41,386 nt of DNA, from the NCBI GenBank assembly GCA_019637225.1, contig JAHBWC010000074.1, positions 1-41,386 of the forward strand, read 5' to 3'. Origin of the DNA: Labilithrix sp. (GTDB lineage: Bacteria > Myxococcota_A > Polyangia > Polyangiales > Polyangiaceae). The notes under the pieces were generated by a model. That model ran no database searches. It saw only the letters and a list, made by a program, of their open reading frames with translations, and was not told where the DNA came from. Every line of letters starts with the position of its first letter. The first letter of the stretch is position 1. Positions 1-7,640 of the stretch are shown in pieces. The position numbers were made by a program, and so were the translations under genes.

Positions 1-210
1 GAACGACGCGAGCGTCTTCGCGCGCGAGCCCCTCGCGCCGCCGGGATCCGCGAGCGTCCCCAGCCACCCGCCGAGCGCGATCCACACGAGCGTGTGGCGC
101 CCGAGCGTACGCGCGAAATAGAACGGGACGAGCGTGGCGCACGCCGCGCGCACGCCGCGCGCGACGTCGGGCACGAAGACCCCGAGCGCGGCCCGAGCGC
201 GCGCGCTCAT
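1..210 (-). CDS. FUSC-family inner membrane protein, N-terminal fragment (cut by window edge)
   Basis: An ATG at 210 opens a reading frame that runs without a stop to base 1, giving the first 70 residues. After about 20 residues comes a hydrophobic stretch (around ACATLVPFYFARTLGR), then HTLVWIALGGWLGTLADPGG. The 'A-LGG-LG-LADPGG' pattern is typical of the first membrane hairpin of FUSC/YccS-type proteins, a family of efflux-associated or aromatic-acid-exporter-like inner membrane proteins. The start lies 31 bp after the stop of the aldo/keto reductase on the same strand, so the two may be co-transcribed. The substrate cannot be inferred. The family call rests on a short segment only, and the gene continues outside the window. 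Confidence 0.6.
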   Translation of the reverse strand, partial: MSARARAALGVFVPDVARGVRAACATLVPFYFARTLGRHTLVWIALGGWLGTLADPGGARGSRAKTLASF

Positions 211-241
211 ACCCCGACGCGGCGCGGCGCCGGCGCCGGCA

Positions 242-1072
242 TCAGAACGTCGCCGTGTACGGGTTCGGGCCGATCCGGCCGTCGGCCGAGTCGAGGGCGT
301 CGAGCGCGCGCTCGTCGTCGGCGTCGATGTCGAAGCCGAGCACGTCGAAGTTCTCGCGGATGCGCGACGGCGTCGCCGACTTCGGGATCACCACGAAGCC
401 GTGCCGGAGGTGCCAGCGGAGGAGCACCTGCGCGGCGGACCGCCCGTGCTTCTCGGCGATCGCGGTGACGACCGGATCGCGCAGGAGCTGGCCCTGCCCG
501 AGCGGGCTCCACGCCTCCGTCACGACGCCGTGGGCCTCGTGGTACGCGCGGGTCTCGCGCTGCTGAAAGCGCGGGTGGAGCTCGATCTGGTTCACCGACG
601 GCTCTACGCCGGTCTCCTCGGCGATACGCGCGAGCTCGGCGGGCCCGAAGTTCGAGACGCCGGCCGAGCGGATCCGGCCCTCCGCCTTCAGCTCGAGGAG
701 CGCCTTCCACGTCTCGACGTAGAGCCCGCGCTTGGGCGACGGCCAGTGGATCAAGTAGAGGTCGAGGTAGTCGGTCCCGAGCTTCTGCAGGCTCTCGTCG
801 AGGGCGCGTCGCGTCGCGGCGCGTCCCTGGCTCGTGTTCCAGACCTTCGTCGTCAAGAAGACGTCCGCGCGGGAGACGCCGCTCGCCGCGATCGCCCGCC
901 CGACGCCGGCCTCGTTGCCGTAGATCTGCGCGGTGTCGATCGAGCGGTAGCCCGCCTCGAGCGCGAGGGCCGTCGACGTCTCGGCCTCGGGGTCCGGGAT
1001 CTGCCACACACCGAAGCCGAGCGCCGGCATCGCGCGACCGTCGTTCAGGCGAACCGTGGGGGCCTTGCTCAT
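242..1072 (-). CDS. Aldo/keto reductase (NADPH-dependent, AKR5-like)
   Basis: This encodes a 276-residue (beta/alpha)8 oxidoreductase that should reduce carbonyl compounds with NADPH in the cytoplasm. The AKR catalytic tetrad is complete at canonical spacing: Asp46 (RSIDTA), Tyr51 (IYGNE), Lys76 (TTKVW) and His109 (LIHWP). The substrate-barrel signature GVSNFG and the cofactor-binding end IPKSATPSRIRENFDVLGF are present. I chose the internal ATG at 1072 (MSKAPTVRL) because homologues begin just before the 'LNDGRAMPALGFGVWQ' block; an ATG six codons upstream is possible. The length is normal for the 2,5-diketo-gluconate-reductase/YvgN group. The real substrate is unknown. It is divergent from the SlyD-like gene and 31 bp upstream of the FUSC fragment. 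Confidence 0.93.
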   Translation of the reverse strand: MSKAPTVRLNDGRAMPALGFGVWQIPDPEAETSTALALEAGYRSIDTAQIYGNEAGVGRAIAASGVSRADVFLTTKVWNTSQGRAATRRALDESLQKLGTDYLDLYLIHWPSPKRGLYVETWKALLELKAEGRIRSAGVSNFGPAELARIAEETGVEPSVNQIELHPRFQQRETRAYHEAHGVVTEAWSPLGQGQLLRDPVVTAIAEKHGRSAAQVLLRWHLRHGFVVIPKSATPSRIRENFDVLGFDIDADDERALDALDSADGRIGPNPYTATF

Positions 1073-1152
1073 GGTGCGCTCGATTAGCACACGGACGTCG
1101 CTTCGATCCGTTTGACGATTGCGTCCGGCCGTACCCCACGTAAGGTCGAGGC

Positions 1153-1647
1153 ATGAAGGTGAGCGACGGGCACATCGTTCGCATCGATTGCGAGCTCCGG
1201 GTGAGCGGCGGCGAGGTCATCGAGTCGTCGAGCAAGAGCGGTCCGGTGGAGTACAAGCACGGCGCCGGGCAGATCCTCGGCGCGCTCGAGGCTCGGCTCG
1301 CGGAGATGAGCGTCGGCGAAGAGAAGAGCGGCGTCATCCCGGCGGCCGAGGCGTTCGGCGCCGACAGCGCCCAGCCGACCATGACGGTCCCGCGCTCGTC
1401 CTTCCCGGCCGACGCCAAGCTCGAGGTCGGAGCGCGGTTCGAGGCCAAGAGCCCGCAGGGCACCCCGCTCACCCTGAACGTGCTGTCGATCGACGCGGAC
1501 GAGGTGACCGCGAAGGCGGTGCACCCGCTCGCGACCAAGGATCTCGAGTTCCGCGTGAAGGTCCTCGCCATCCGCCCGCCCCCGCCCCCGGTGCCCAAGT
1601 CCACGGTCGAGGAGCTCGACCTGGCGGAGGTCACGGAGGCCGACTGA
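1153..1647 (+). CDS. SlyD-like FKBP-type peptidyl-prolyl cis-trans isomerase
   Basis: A 164-residue cytoplasmic FKBP with the SlyD arrangement. The FKBP half includes 'VEYKHGAGQILGALEARL', followed by the inserted chaperone (IF) flap at about 70-115, and the fold then returns with 'VHPLATKDLEFRVKVLAI'. The last stretch corresponds to the SlyD signature N-H-P-L-A-G-x-x-L, here V-H-P-L-A-T-K-D-L. Family members catalyse prolyl isomerisation and act as folding helpers. The His/Cys-rich metal-binding tail of enterobacterial SlyD is missing; the protein instead ends in a short proline run and an acidic tail, so a nickel role is not supported. The start ATG follows a GAGG purine stretch. It is divergent from the aldo/keto reductase and 88 bp before the next membrane protein gene. 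Confidence 0.85.
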   Translation: MKVSDGHIVRIDCELRVSGGEVIESSSKSGPVEYKHGAGQILGALEARLAEMSVGEEKSGVIPAAEAFGADSAQPTMTVPRSSFPADAKLEVGARFEAKSPQGTPLTLNVLSIDADEVTAKAVHPLATKDLEFRVKVLAIRPPPPPVPKSTVEELDLAEVTEAD

Positions 1648-1655
1648 GCGCGCCG

Positions 1656-1670
1656 AGCACGAGACGTGCT
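1656..1670 (+). terminator. Small hairpin after the SlyD-like gene
   Basis: AGCACG (1656-1661) and CGTGCT (1665-1670) form a 6-bp stem with a 3-nt loop, 8 bp after the stop codon. There is no T-run after it, so termination is only a possibility. Confidence 0.2.
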
Positions 1671-1735
1671 ATAGCGCTCGTCGGCCGGCTCGAACGCGGC
1701 CACAGACCGGGCGCCGCGCGCGCCCTCGGGACCCG

Positions 1736-2899
1736 ATGGCCACGGACAAGCCTAAAGAAGACAAGGGCTTTCTCCGGCGTAACGCCGCGAAGCTGCTCGC
1801 CTCGGTCGTCATCACGGCGGGAATCGTATTCACACTCCAGAAGGGGGGTCTGACGCTCGTGCCAGAGGGCGGCGACTTCGCCCACGTCAACTGGCTGGCC
1901 GTCCCGGCGTACCTCGCGACGCTCGGCGTCATGAGCTACTTCCGCGCCGTCCGCTGGCGGTTCTTGCTCCGGTCGTTCGCCGACGTCCCGCGCAGGCGCG
2001 TACTCGCGGTGTCGTGGATCGGCTTCGCGGCCATCCTCTTCATGCCCTTCCGCCTCGGCGAGATCGTCCGCCCGTACATGCTGCGGGAGAAGGGCAAGAT
2101 CTCGATGTCGTCGGCGACGGGCACGGTCGTCGCCGAGCGCGTCGTCGACGGCCTCTACCTGTCGATCCTGCTCGCGATCGCGCTCGTCTTCGTGCCGACG
2201 ATCGACCCGCTCCCGAGCCGCGTCGTCGGCTTGCCCGTGAGCGTGGCGCAGGTGCGCGCGAGCGGCTTCGTGATGCTCGGCGTCTTCACCGCGGCGTTCG
2301 TCACGATCGCGGTCTTCTACTTCGCGCGGGCGTGGGCGCGCCGGATGACGCTCGCCGTCTTCGGCCTGGTGTCGAAGAGGCTCGGCGAGAAGCTCGCCGA
2401 CACCGCCGAGAAGCTCGCCAACGGCCTCCACTTCCTCGGACGCGGGCGCGACGCGGGCGGCTTCCTCGTCGAGACCACCCTCTACTGGGGCATCAACGCG
2501 TTCGGGATGTGGATCCTCGCGTGGGGGTGCGGCGTCGTCCACGCCGACGGATCGCCGATCACGTTCGGCGAGTCGTGCGCCCTCATGGGCATGCTCGGCT
2601 GCACGATCCTCATCCCCGGACCGCCGGGCCTGCTCGGCGTCTTCCAGGCGGGCATCTACGCCGGCATGACGATGTACTTCCCGACGAGCGTGGTCACCGG
2701 CGCCGGATCGGCCTTCGTGTTCCTCCTCTACGCGATCCAGCTCGTGTGGACGATCGGCTCGGCGGGGTTCTTCCTCGTCGTCGATCGCTCGGCCCTGAAG
2801 GCGCTGGCGAAGGCGCCGGTGCTGACGGACGACGCGGCGCCCGAGTCGATCGGCGCGAGCGATCCGCCGCCGTCGCTCGAGCGCGCCAGCAGCGGCTAA
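1736..2899 (+). CDS. Lysylphosphatidylglycerol-synthase-type TM protein (UPF0104/YbhN family)
   Basis: A 387-residue polytopic inner membrane protein. Hydrophobic segments lie near residues 21-37, 55-70, 94-112, 138-160, 180-205, 245-265, 280-305 and 335-365. The conserved 'PFRLGEIVRPYML' near residue 103 and the glycine/proline loop 'PGPPGLLGVFQAG' near 300 are hallmarks of the LPG_synthase_TM (flippase-like) family. Only the membrane domain is present: there is no C-terminal aminoacyl-phospholipid transferase domain, so it should not be called a full MprF. The usual Glu after the GLG loop appears as Gln here. The N-terminal 15 residues and the C-terminal 30 residues are polar and probably cytosolic. 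The substrate is not known. It converges with the C45 gene 28 bp downstream. Confidence 0.82.
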   Translation: MATDKPKEDKGFLRRNAAKLLASVVITAGIVFTLQKGGLTLVPEGGDFAHVNWLAVPAYLATLGVMSYFRAVRWRFLLRSFADVPRRRVLAVSWIGFAAILFMPFRLGEIVRPYMLREKGKISMSSATGTVVAERVVDGLYLSILLAIALVFVPTIDPLPSRVVGLPVSVAQVRASGFVMLGVFTAAFVTIAVFYFARAWARRMTLAVFGLVSKRLGEKLADTAEKLANGLHFLGRGRDAGGFLVETTLYWGINAFGMWILAWGCGVVHADGSPITFGESCALMGMLGCTILIPGPPGLLGVFQAGIYAGMTMYFPTSVVTGAGSAFVFLLYAIQLVWTIGSAGFFLVVDRSALKALAKAPVLTDDAAPESIGASDPPPSLERASSG

Positions 2900-2927
2900 C
2901 GGCTCGGCGGGACGAGACCGCGACGTC

Positions 2928-4682
2928 CTACGGGTGGACCACGTCGGCGAGCGACATGTCGATGTGGAAGCGGCCCGCGCGGGCGCTCGAGTAGGCGCGT
3001 GAGAGGCCGCGGCGGGCGGCGACGTCGACCGGACGATCGGCCGCGAGGCCGAGGACACGCCGGTAGTCGCGAAGCGCCTCGTCGCGACGCCCGAGGAGAT
3101 CGCGCGCGCGGCCGCGCCAGAGGTGGAACGCGGCGACGCGGGCCTCGTCCTCGTGGCCGAGCTGGACGGCCTGATCGAGCTTCACCTCCGCCGCGGCGGG
3201 ATCGCCATCGGCGAGCGCGAGGAGGCCCGTCAGCGCGTGGTACACGGACTGACGAGGCTCGAGCTCGCACGCCTCGGCCACCTCGCGCCGGGCGCGCGTC
3301 GTGTCGGCGTCGTCGACGTAGGCGAGGTACGCGCGGCGGAAGTGCTCGAACGCGCGGCGCGACGACGCCGGGAGCTCGCGCGCGACGAAGGCGCCCTCCT
3401 CGGGCGCGTGCGCCTGGGTCCGGAGCGAGAACGGGACGAACGTGTTGTGGCACGTCGGCGCCTCGCCGTTCGCGACCCACACGACGCCGTCGTCCGGACG
3501 GAACACCACCGAGCCCACCGTGAGGACCATCGCGATGCTCCCGCGGATCCGGCACGTGCCGTCGCCGATGTCGGCGAGGATCGCGCCCATCGCCTCGGGA
3601 TCGAGCGTCCCGGCGCGCTCGGCGAGGAGCGCGTTGGTGCGCTCGAAGCGGGCGCGGTTGTGGCGCCAGTACGAGCCGTAGAGATCCAGCTCGGTGTCGC
3701 CGAGATCGCGGTCGAGGTAGATGTTCGCGTAGCCGAACGTGCCGCTCGCCTGCCGGTCGCCGCCGTGACGGATCTGCGCCTTTCGGTACGGGTTCTCTTC
3801 GTGGCAAAGGACCTCGCGGCGCTTGCCGTCGGTGACCACGTACGTCCAGCAGCCGATCGGCGTCTGCTCGTTCAGGATGCGCGCGGCGTCGTCGAGCGTC
3901 TCGGCCTTGCGCATCACGACGTCGCCGCTGATGCCGATCGGCGTCCCGCCGAGCTTCACGCGATCGGTGAACATGTGCTGGTGGACGGTGAGCGTGAGGC
4001 CGGCCTCGTTCATGGCCGTGACGCCGCCGAGCGCGACGCCGGCGGCGGCGACCGAGACGTACTTCATCCCGTCGTCGGGCTCGTGGAAGACGACGGCCTG
4101 CGTCCGCGGCCACGCGGCGACGCCGTGGTAGTCGAAGTTCCGGGCGTGGAGCATGCGGCCGTCGCGCGTCGCGCCGCCCCACGCGACGGCGCTCGTGCAG
4201 CCGAGGCCGAGCCCGACGCGGTGGTGCATCGCCGGGCCGACGTCGCGGACCTGCATCAGGCGCGACGCGAGCCAGAGCATCGAGTCGGGCATCGTGGCGC
4301 CCTCGAGCACCTCCTTCATCGGGATCCCCGAGCCGTCGGCGAGGCCGCGGATCGTCTCGCGGACGAAGGGCGGCAGCGTCCGCTCGACGCGCGAGCCGAC
4401 GGTGCGCTGGAGGAGCTGGAACGACGCGGCGCCGAAGCCTCCGAAGCGCGCCCCGCCGAAGAGCTTCTCGATGAAGCTGCGGTAGTACGGGAGCGGGCCC
4501 GCGCGCATCTCGTCGGCGAGGAGGCGCCCGTGCTGCCGTCCCATCTCGTAGAAGCTGCCCTTCAGCGTGAGCACGTGGAGCCCCGCGACGCGCCTCCGGG
4601 TCGCCGGCCCGAACGTGGCGACGCGCTCGTCCGACGAGGGCAGAGCGGCGGAGGCGAAGGTCGGATCGATGGCGAGCGTCAT
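2928..4682 (-). CDS. C45 family autoproteolytic acyltransferase/hydrolase with TPR-like C-terminal tail
   Basis: A 584-residue member of the Ntn-hydrolase superfamily related to acyl-CoA:6-aminopenicillanate acyltransferase and phospholipase B-like proteins. The leading 'GSFYEMGRQHGRLLADEM' block is the typical start of the alpha prepeptide. The expected autoproteolysis/nucleophile site is Cys162 in GLGCTSAVAWGG, followed by GRMLHARNFDYH and the AMNEAGLTLTVH block. Family members cleave themselves and hydrolyse or transfer amide-linked acyl groups. Residues from about 430 onward form helical repeats (FEHFRRAYLAYV, LTGLLALADGDPAAAEVKL, WRGRARDLLGRRDEALRDY) that read as TPR-like and are not part of the basic fold. 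No Sec signal is visible. Its ATG overlaps the regulator's stop (ATGA), so it is translationally coupled and probably controlled by that regulator. The substrate is unknown. Confidence 0.85.
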   Translation of the reverse strand: MTLAIDPTFASAALPSSDERVATFGPATRRRVAGLHVLTLKGSFYEMGRQHGRLLADEMRAGPLPYYRSFIEKLFGGARFGGFGAASFQLLQRTVGSRVERTLPPFVRETIRGLADGSGIPMKEVLEGATMPDSMLWLASRLMQVRDVGPAMHHRVGLGLGCTSAVAWGGATRDGRMLHARNFDYHGVAAWPRTQAVVFHEPDDGMKYVSVAAAGVALGGVTAMNEAGLTLTVHQHMFTDRVKLGGTPIGISGDVVMRKAETLDDAARILNEQTPIGCWTYVVTDGKRREVLCHEENPYRKAQIRHGGDRQASGTFGYANIYLDRDLGDTELDLYGSYWRHNRARFERTNALLAERAGTLDPEAMGAILADIGDGTCRIRGSIAMVLTVGSVVFRPDDGVVWVANGEAPTCHNTFVPFSLRTQAHAPEEGAFVARELPASSRRAFEHFRRAYLAYVDDADTTRARREVAEACELEPRQSVYHALTGLLALADGDPAAAEVKLDQAVQLGHEDEARVAAFHLWRGRARDLLGRRDEALRDYRRVLGLAADRPVDVAARRGLSRAYSSARAGRFHIDMSLADVVHP

Positions 4683-5500
4683 GCGTGCTTCTCCTTGGTC
4701 GGCGTGGACGTGGACGGCTTGGACGTGGGCGGCGTGGCGGCGGACGGCCCGGCGGCCGACGGGTTGGTGGCCGACGCCTGGAGCTCCGCGGGGGCTTCGC
4801 CGTTCGCGAGGCGGGCCGCGGCGAGCAGCCTCGGCGTCGCCCACTCGTGGAACGTCGTCACGAGCTGGCGCGTGGTCGCCGCGTCCCCGCGCCGGATGCA
4901 CTCGAGCATCATCTCCACGCCCGCGACGTGCGGGACCGACGCGCTCCGCACGGTGCGAAAGACGTGATCGAGGTCGGCGACGACGCGCGAGTGCCAGCGC
5001 GCGAGCACCGTGAAGAGCGGGTTGTGCGAGGCGCGCGCGAGCGCCAGCGCGAGCTCCTCGGTGGCGACGTTGAAGGCGTCGTGACGCGCCGTCGCTCCGC
5101 GCATCGCCGCGAGCGCGGCCTCGAGCGCGACGATGTCCGCCGGCGTCCGCCGCGTCGCGGCGAGCTCGCACATCTGCGCGTCGATCGCCGCGCGGACCTC
5201 GAGCCAGCCCGAGAAGAAATCGAGGTCGATGCGTCCCTTCCGGACGAGCAGCGCCCGGACGACCTCGGGGCTCGTCGACGCCAGCGGATCGAGCACCACC
5301 GTGCCGAGACGGCGGGTCGGCCGGACGAGGCCGTGCACCTCGAGCAGCTTGATGGCCTCGCGGACGACGCTCCGCGCGACGCCGTAGTGGTCCGCGAGCT
5401 CGGCCTCCTTCGGGAGGATCGACCCGACCGCGATCTCGCGTCCGGCGATCCGCTCCAGGAGATCGGCCGCGACGGCGTCTGCCTTCCGCTCGCTCGCCAT
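4679..5500 (-). CDS. FadR-type GntR transcriptional regulator (FCD effector domain)
   Basis: A 273-residue repressor or activator. Residues 1-75 are a GntR winged helix (VGSILPKEAELADHYGVARSV then REAIKLLEVHGLVRP). Residues about 85-235 are an all-helical FCD ligand domain (LEVRAAIDAQMCELAA, ARASHNPLF, ECIRRGDAATTRQL). In typical metal-binding FCD domains the helix before 'AsgNP' reads D-x-x-x-H; here it is E-E-L-A-L-A, and the His of the next helix is also absent, so metal-dependent ligand binding looks lost (inference). The last 35 residues are a low-complexity Ser/Thr/Pro/Ala tail. It is the first gene of a two-gene operon with the C45 hydrolase, which suggests it responds to that enzyme's substrate or product. 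RBS AGAGGAAG sits before the ATG. Confidence 0.88.
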   Translation of the reverse strand: MASERKADAVAADLLERIAGREIAVGSILPKEAELADHYGVARSVVREAIKLLEVHGLVRPTRRLGTVVLDPLASTSPEVVRALLVRKGRIDLDFFSGWLEVRAAIDAQMCELAATRRTPADIVALEAALAAMRGATARHDAFNVATEELALALARASHNPLFTVLARWHSRVVADLDHVFRTVRSASVPHVAGVEMMLECIRRGDAATTRQLVTTFHEWATPRLLAAARLANGEAPAELQASATNPSAAGPSAATPPTSKPSTSTPTKEKHA

Positions 5501-5506
5501 GTCTGG

Positions 5507-5545
5507 CTTCCTCTAATAAGTCAGATTTATAACCAGTCAACAGGT
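5507..5545 (-). promoter_or_regulatory. AT-rich promoter/operator candidate upstream of the GntR regulator
   Basis: This is a sharp AT-rich island in GC-rich DNA, directly upstream of the regulator. On the minus strand it contains TTGACT (5535-5540), TATAAA (5526-5531) and two related sequences 16 bp apart, TGACTGGTTA and TGACTTATTA (8 of 10 identical). AGAGGAAG at 5507-5514 is the ribosome binding site. An autoregulatory operator is plausible because GntR regulators often bind their own promoter. The exact -10 is not decided by the sequence. Confidence 0.4.
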
Positions 5546-5623
5546 TTTTCGCCCCAGACCCCCGACGGGCGCGCGCCGAATACTTGGCCCGCGCGCCCCG
5601 GAGGCCCTTACCTCGGCGAACGC

Positions 5624-6085
5624 ATGCGTCGCGCTCGGCAAGGTCTCAGGGCTCTCTCGGTGTGCTTCGCGCTCGCGCTGGTGGCTCCGCTGGCGCTCCG
5701 CTCGGAGGAGGCCAGCGCGAAGAGCGCGTACGAGTCCGCGTACGGCTTCGACCGCACGTGGAACGCCGGCATGCGCCTCGTCCGCGTCGATCTCGGGCTC
5801 AAGATCTCCGAGAAGGACGAAGGCGCGGGCTACCTCTTGTTCGACTACCTCTCGCCGGAGAGCGGGAAGAAGCCCGTGCCGGGCTCGATGGAGTTCATCC
5901 GCTCGCGCGACACCGGCGCGGTTCGCGTCGTCGTGCAGATCCCGCAGATGCCCGGCTACCACGAGCAGGTGCTCGTCGACTCGCTCGCGCGGAAGCTCCG
6001 CAACGACTACGGCGATCCGCCGAAGCGCGCCCCGGCGCCGGCCCCCAAGGACGCGGGCGCGGACGGCGAAGCGCCGGAGAGCTGA
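5624..6085 (+). CDS. Small secreted protein of unknown function
   Basis: A 153-residue protein starting at MRRARQGL. Residues 1-32 make a Sec signal peptide: a basic start, the hydrophobic core LSVCFALALVAPLAL, and a likely cut after EEASA. The mature part has the order FDRTWNAGMRLVRVDLGLKI (begins near 46), a short beta-rich middle (AGYLLFDYLSP, VRVVVQIPQMPGYHE), an amphipathic helix VDSLARKLRNDYG, and a proline/alanine/acidic tail. I do not recognise the family. The alternation of strands with one helix, and the 'IPQMPGYHEQVLVDSL' stretch, suggest a small alpha/beta periplasmic domain. It is divergent from the gntR-C45 operon, with 123 bp between the starts, and converges with the FGE-like gene. 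Confidence 0.75.
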   Translation: MRRARQGLRALSVCFALALVAPLALRSEEASAKSAYESAYGFDRTWNAGMRLVRVDLGLKISEKDEGAGYLLFDYLSPESGKKPVPGSMEFIRSRDTGAVRVVVQIPQMPGYHEQVLVDSLARKLRNDYGDPPKRAPAPAPKDAGADGEAPES

Positions 6086-6100
6086 GTCCCCGCGCGGGAC
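6086..6100. terminator. Possible terminator hairpin between convergent genes
   Basis: GTCCC (6086-6090) and GGGAC (6096-6100) form a 5-bp GC-rich stem with loop CGCGC immediately after a stop codon, between convergent genes. No T-run follows. Confidence 0.2.
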
Positions 6101-6143
6101 GCTCGGTGAGCCGACGCGCGCCGCGCGGAAGCCCGCGCGACGT

Positions 6144-7139
6144 TCAGCTCCCGATCACCGCGTTCGGCGGCGGGTTCGTGCTCGGCACGGCCGGGTTGTT
6201 GTTCGCCGGGCCGACGGGCGCCGGCCCCTTCGAGGGCGCCGCGGTCGGGACGTCGGAGCAGCAGCGGAAGCCGATCTGGTAGAAGGAGAAGCCCTCCGAG
6301 TGAATCGTCGTCATCGGACGGCAGCGATCCCGGACCGGGCCCCAGTAGCCGCCCTTGAGGCCGCTCTTGTACGGCTGCCCGCTCTCGTTGACGACCCACT
6401 CGTCCACGTTGCCGGTCATGTCGAACACGCCGTAGGGGCTGACGCACGAGGAGCGCGATCCGCTCGGCTCGCCCTGCCAGAGCCGCTTGGCCTCCGCGTC
6501 GCGAACCTTCGGATCGGCCGAGCCGAGAGCCTTCTCGTTCACGTCGGGGTGGGGCTTGTCGATGTTGCACGCCTCGGAGTTGCGGTCGTAGCCGTACGGG
6601 TACGGCAAGCGCTCCTGCCCCTCGCACGCCACGGTCCACTCGCTGTCGCCGCAGAGGCGCTTGCCGATGTTGGTGCAGGCGTCCTTCGCCTCGAACCACG
6701 TCTTCATCACGACCGGGTTCTCGCCGGCGCGGTTCGGCCACTCGTAGCGGTCGATGCAAAAGTGCTTCTTCGCGGTCTTGCCGGTGCACTTCGAGGTCGG
6801 CGCGAACTCGGCGCAGCGGCGCGGGAAGACGCCCTCGGGGTCGATGTAGCGCAGGCACTTCTGCTCGACCTCGGAGCACCAGTCGCCTTCGACCTCGAGC
6901 ATGCCGTCCGGGCAGCTCCCGCTCGTGCCGAGCTCGGGCGTCGCGACGGCCTTCAGGCCTGCGTTGGCGAGCGCCGGCTGGGGCGCCGCGGCCGGGTCCG
7001 CCTTGCTGCTCTCGGAGAGGCGCGCCGCCGGAGGATGGGCGCCGCCGCGATCCGCCATCGCCTCGTTCTCGCGTGGAGCGACGAGGGAGACGACCATGGC
7101 ACCGATGAAGAGAACCGAGCCGAGCTTCGCACGATTCAT
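6144..7139 (-). CDS. Secreted SUMF1/FGE-like (formylglycine-generating enzyme family) protein
   Basis: A 331-residue exported protein. The ATG at 7139 follows a GGAAGG ribosome binding site and gives the signal sequence MNRAKLGSVLFIGAMVVSLV. An FGE-sulfatase (C-type-lectin-like) domain follows from about 85 to 320. It shows a Cys-rich entry (PDGMLEVEGDWC, EQKCLRYI, KKHFCIDRYEWPN), the core PYGVFDMTGNVDEWV, then LKGGYWGPVRDRC and the closing IGFRCCSD. Known FGEs need two active-site cysteines five residues apart before the final GFRC. The second equivalent (DRC) is present but the first position is Pro, so sulfatase-maturation activity is doubtful. Many such proteins in myxobacteria seem to be structural or ligand-binding. 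It ends in a proline/asparagine-rich tail. Confidence 0.85.
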   Translation of the reverse strand: MNRAKLGSVLFIGAMVVSLVAPRENEAMADRGGAHPPAARLSESSKADPAAAPQPALANAGLKAVATPELGTSGSCPDGMLEVEGDWCSEVEQKCLRYIDPEGVFPRRCAEFAPTSKCTGKTAKKHFCIDRYEWPNRAGENPVVMKTWFEAKDACTNIGKRLCGDSEWTVACEGQERLPYPYGYDRNSEACNIDKPHPDVNEKALGSADPKVRDAEAKRLWQGEPSGSRSSCVSPYGVFDMTGNVDEWVVNESGQPYKSGLKGGYWGPVRDRCRPMTTIHSEGFSFYQIGFRCCSDVPTAAPSKGPAPVGPANNNPAVPSTNPPPNAVIGS

Positions 7140-7640
7140 CGTTCTGTCCCGCCTTCCATTCTTCGGAGCGATCCTGCGTTCGACTCCGACCGAGGCGGCC
7201 TCCCTGCCCTTCGAGGACTCCCACGGAGTGCAGGTCCCACCTGCGCCCCCGTCACCCGTCTGACCCTCCGGGTGCGGTCTCTTCAGAAGCAAGCGGCTCG
7301 CCATCGTCTCTCGTGTGTCTCGTTGCGCAATTCTGGGAACTGGGTCGCGCTCGCAGGACGCGCCGACCCAGCGCTCCGGGCGCGGCGAAGCGCGCCGGAA
7401 CGTCGGTCGTTCCCCAAGAAAAATCGTACAAACCTCCGCGCGATCTCGTCACCTTTCCGGTGGCGATCGGTGCGAACGCGCGCGAATGCCGGGGCGCCGT
7501 GGCTCGGGCCGCCTCGTCCAGGGCGGCGCGATCGGCGGAGGCGCGCGGTCGCCACACCCATGGCGACCGCGTCAGGGGACCGTCGGGTCGGGACGCCACG
7601 TTCGCGCGACCCAGCGTTCGCTCGCGAAGGCGGCTGCGCG
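7140..7640. other. 501-bp non-coding gap between FGE-like and lipoprotein genes
   Basis: No open frame with believable codon use was found here. The stretch around 7416-7445 is AT-richer and contains on the minus strand TTTGTACGATTTTTC. This could belong to the 3' end of the upstream lipoprotein transcript (T-run) or to a promoter for the FGE-like gene, about 290 bp away. Neither is clear enough to call. Confidence 0.4.

Noticed and set aside
1631..3058. Minus-strand Arg/Glu/Asp-rich frame opposite the UPF0104 gene
   Set aside because: Antisense shadow; the plus-strand gene has clear membrane helices and family motifs.
4683..5540. Extension of the C45 hydrolase frame through the regulator
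   Set aside because: The upstream part is an out-of-frame reading of the GntR gene, whose HTH and FCD domains are clear in the other frame.
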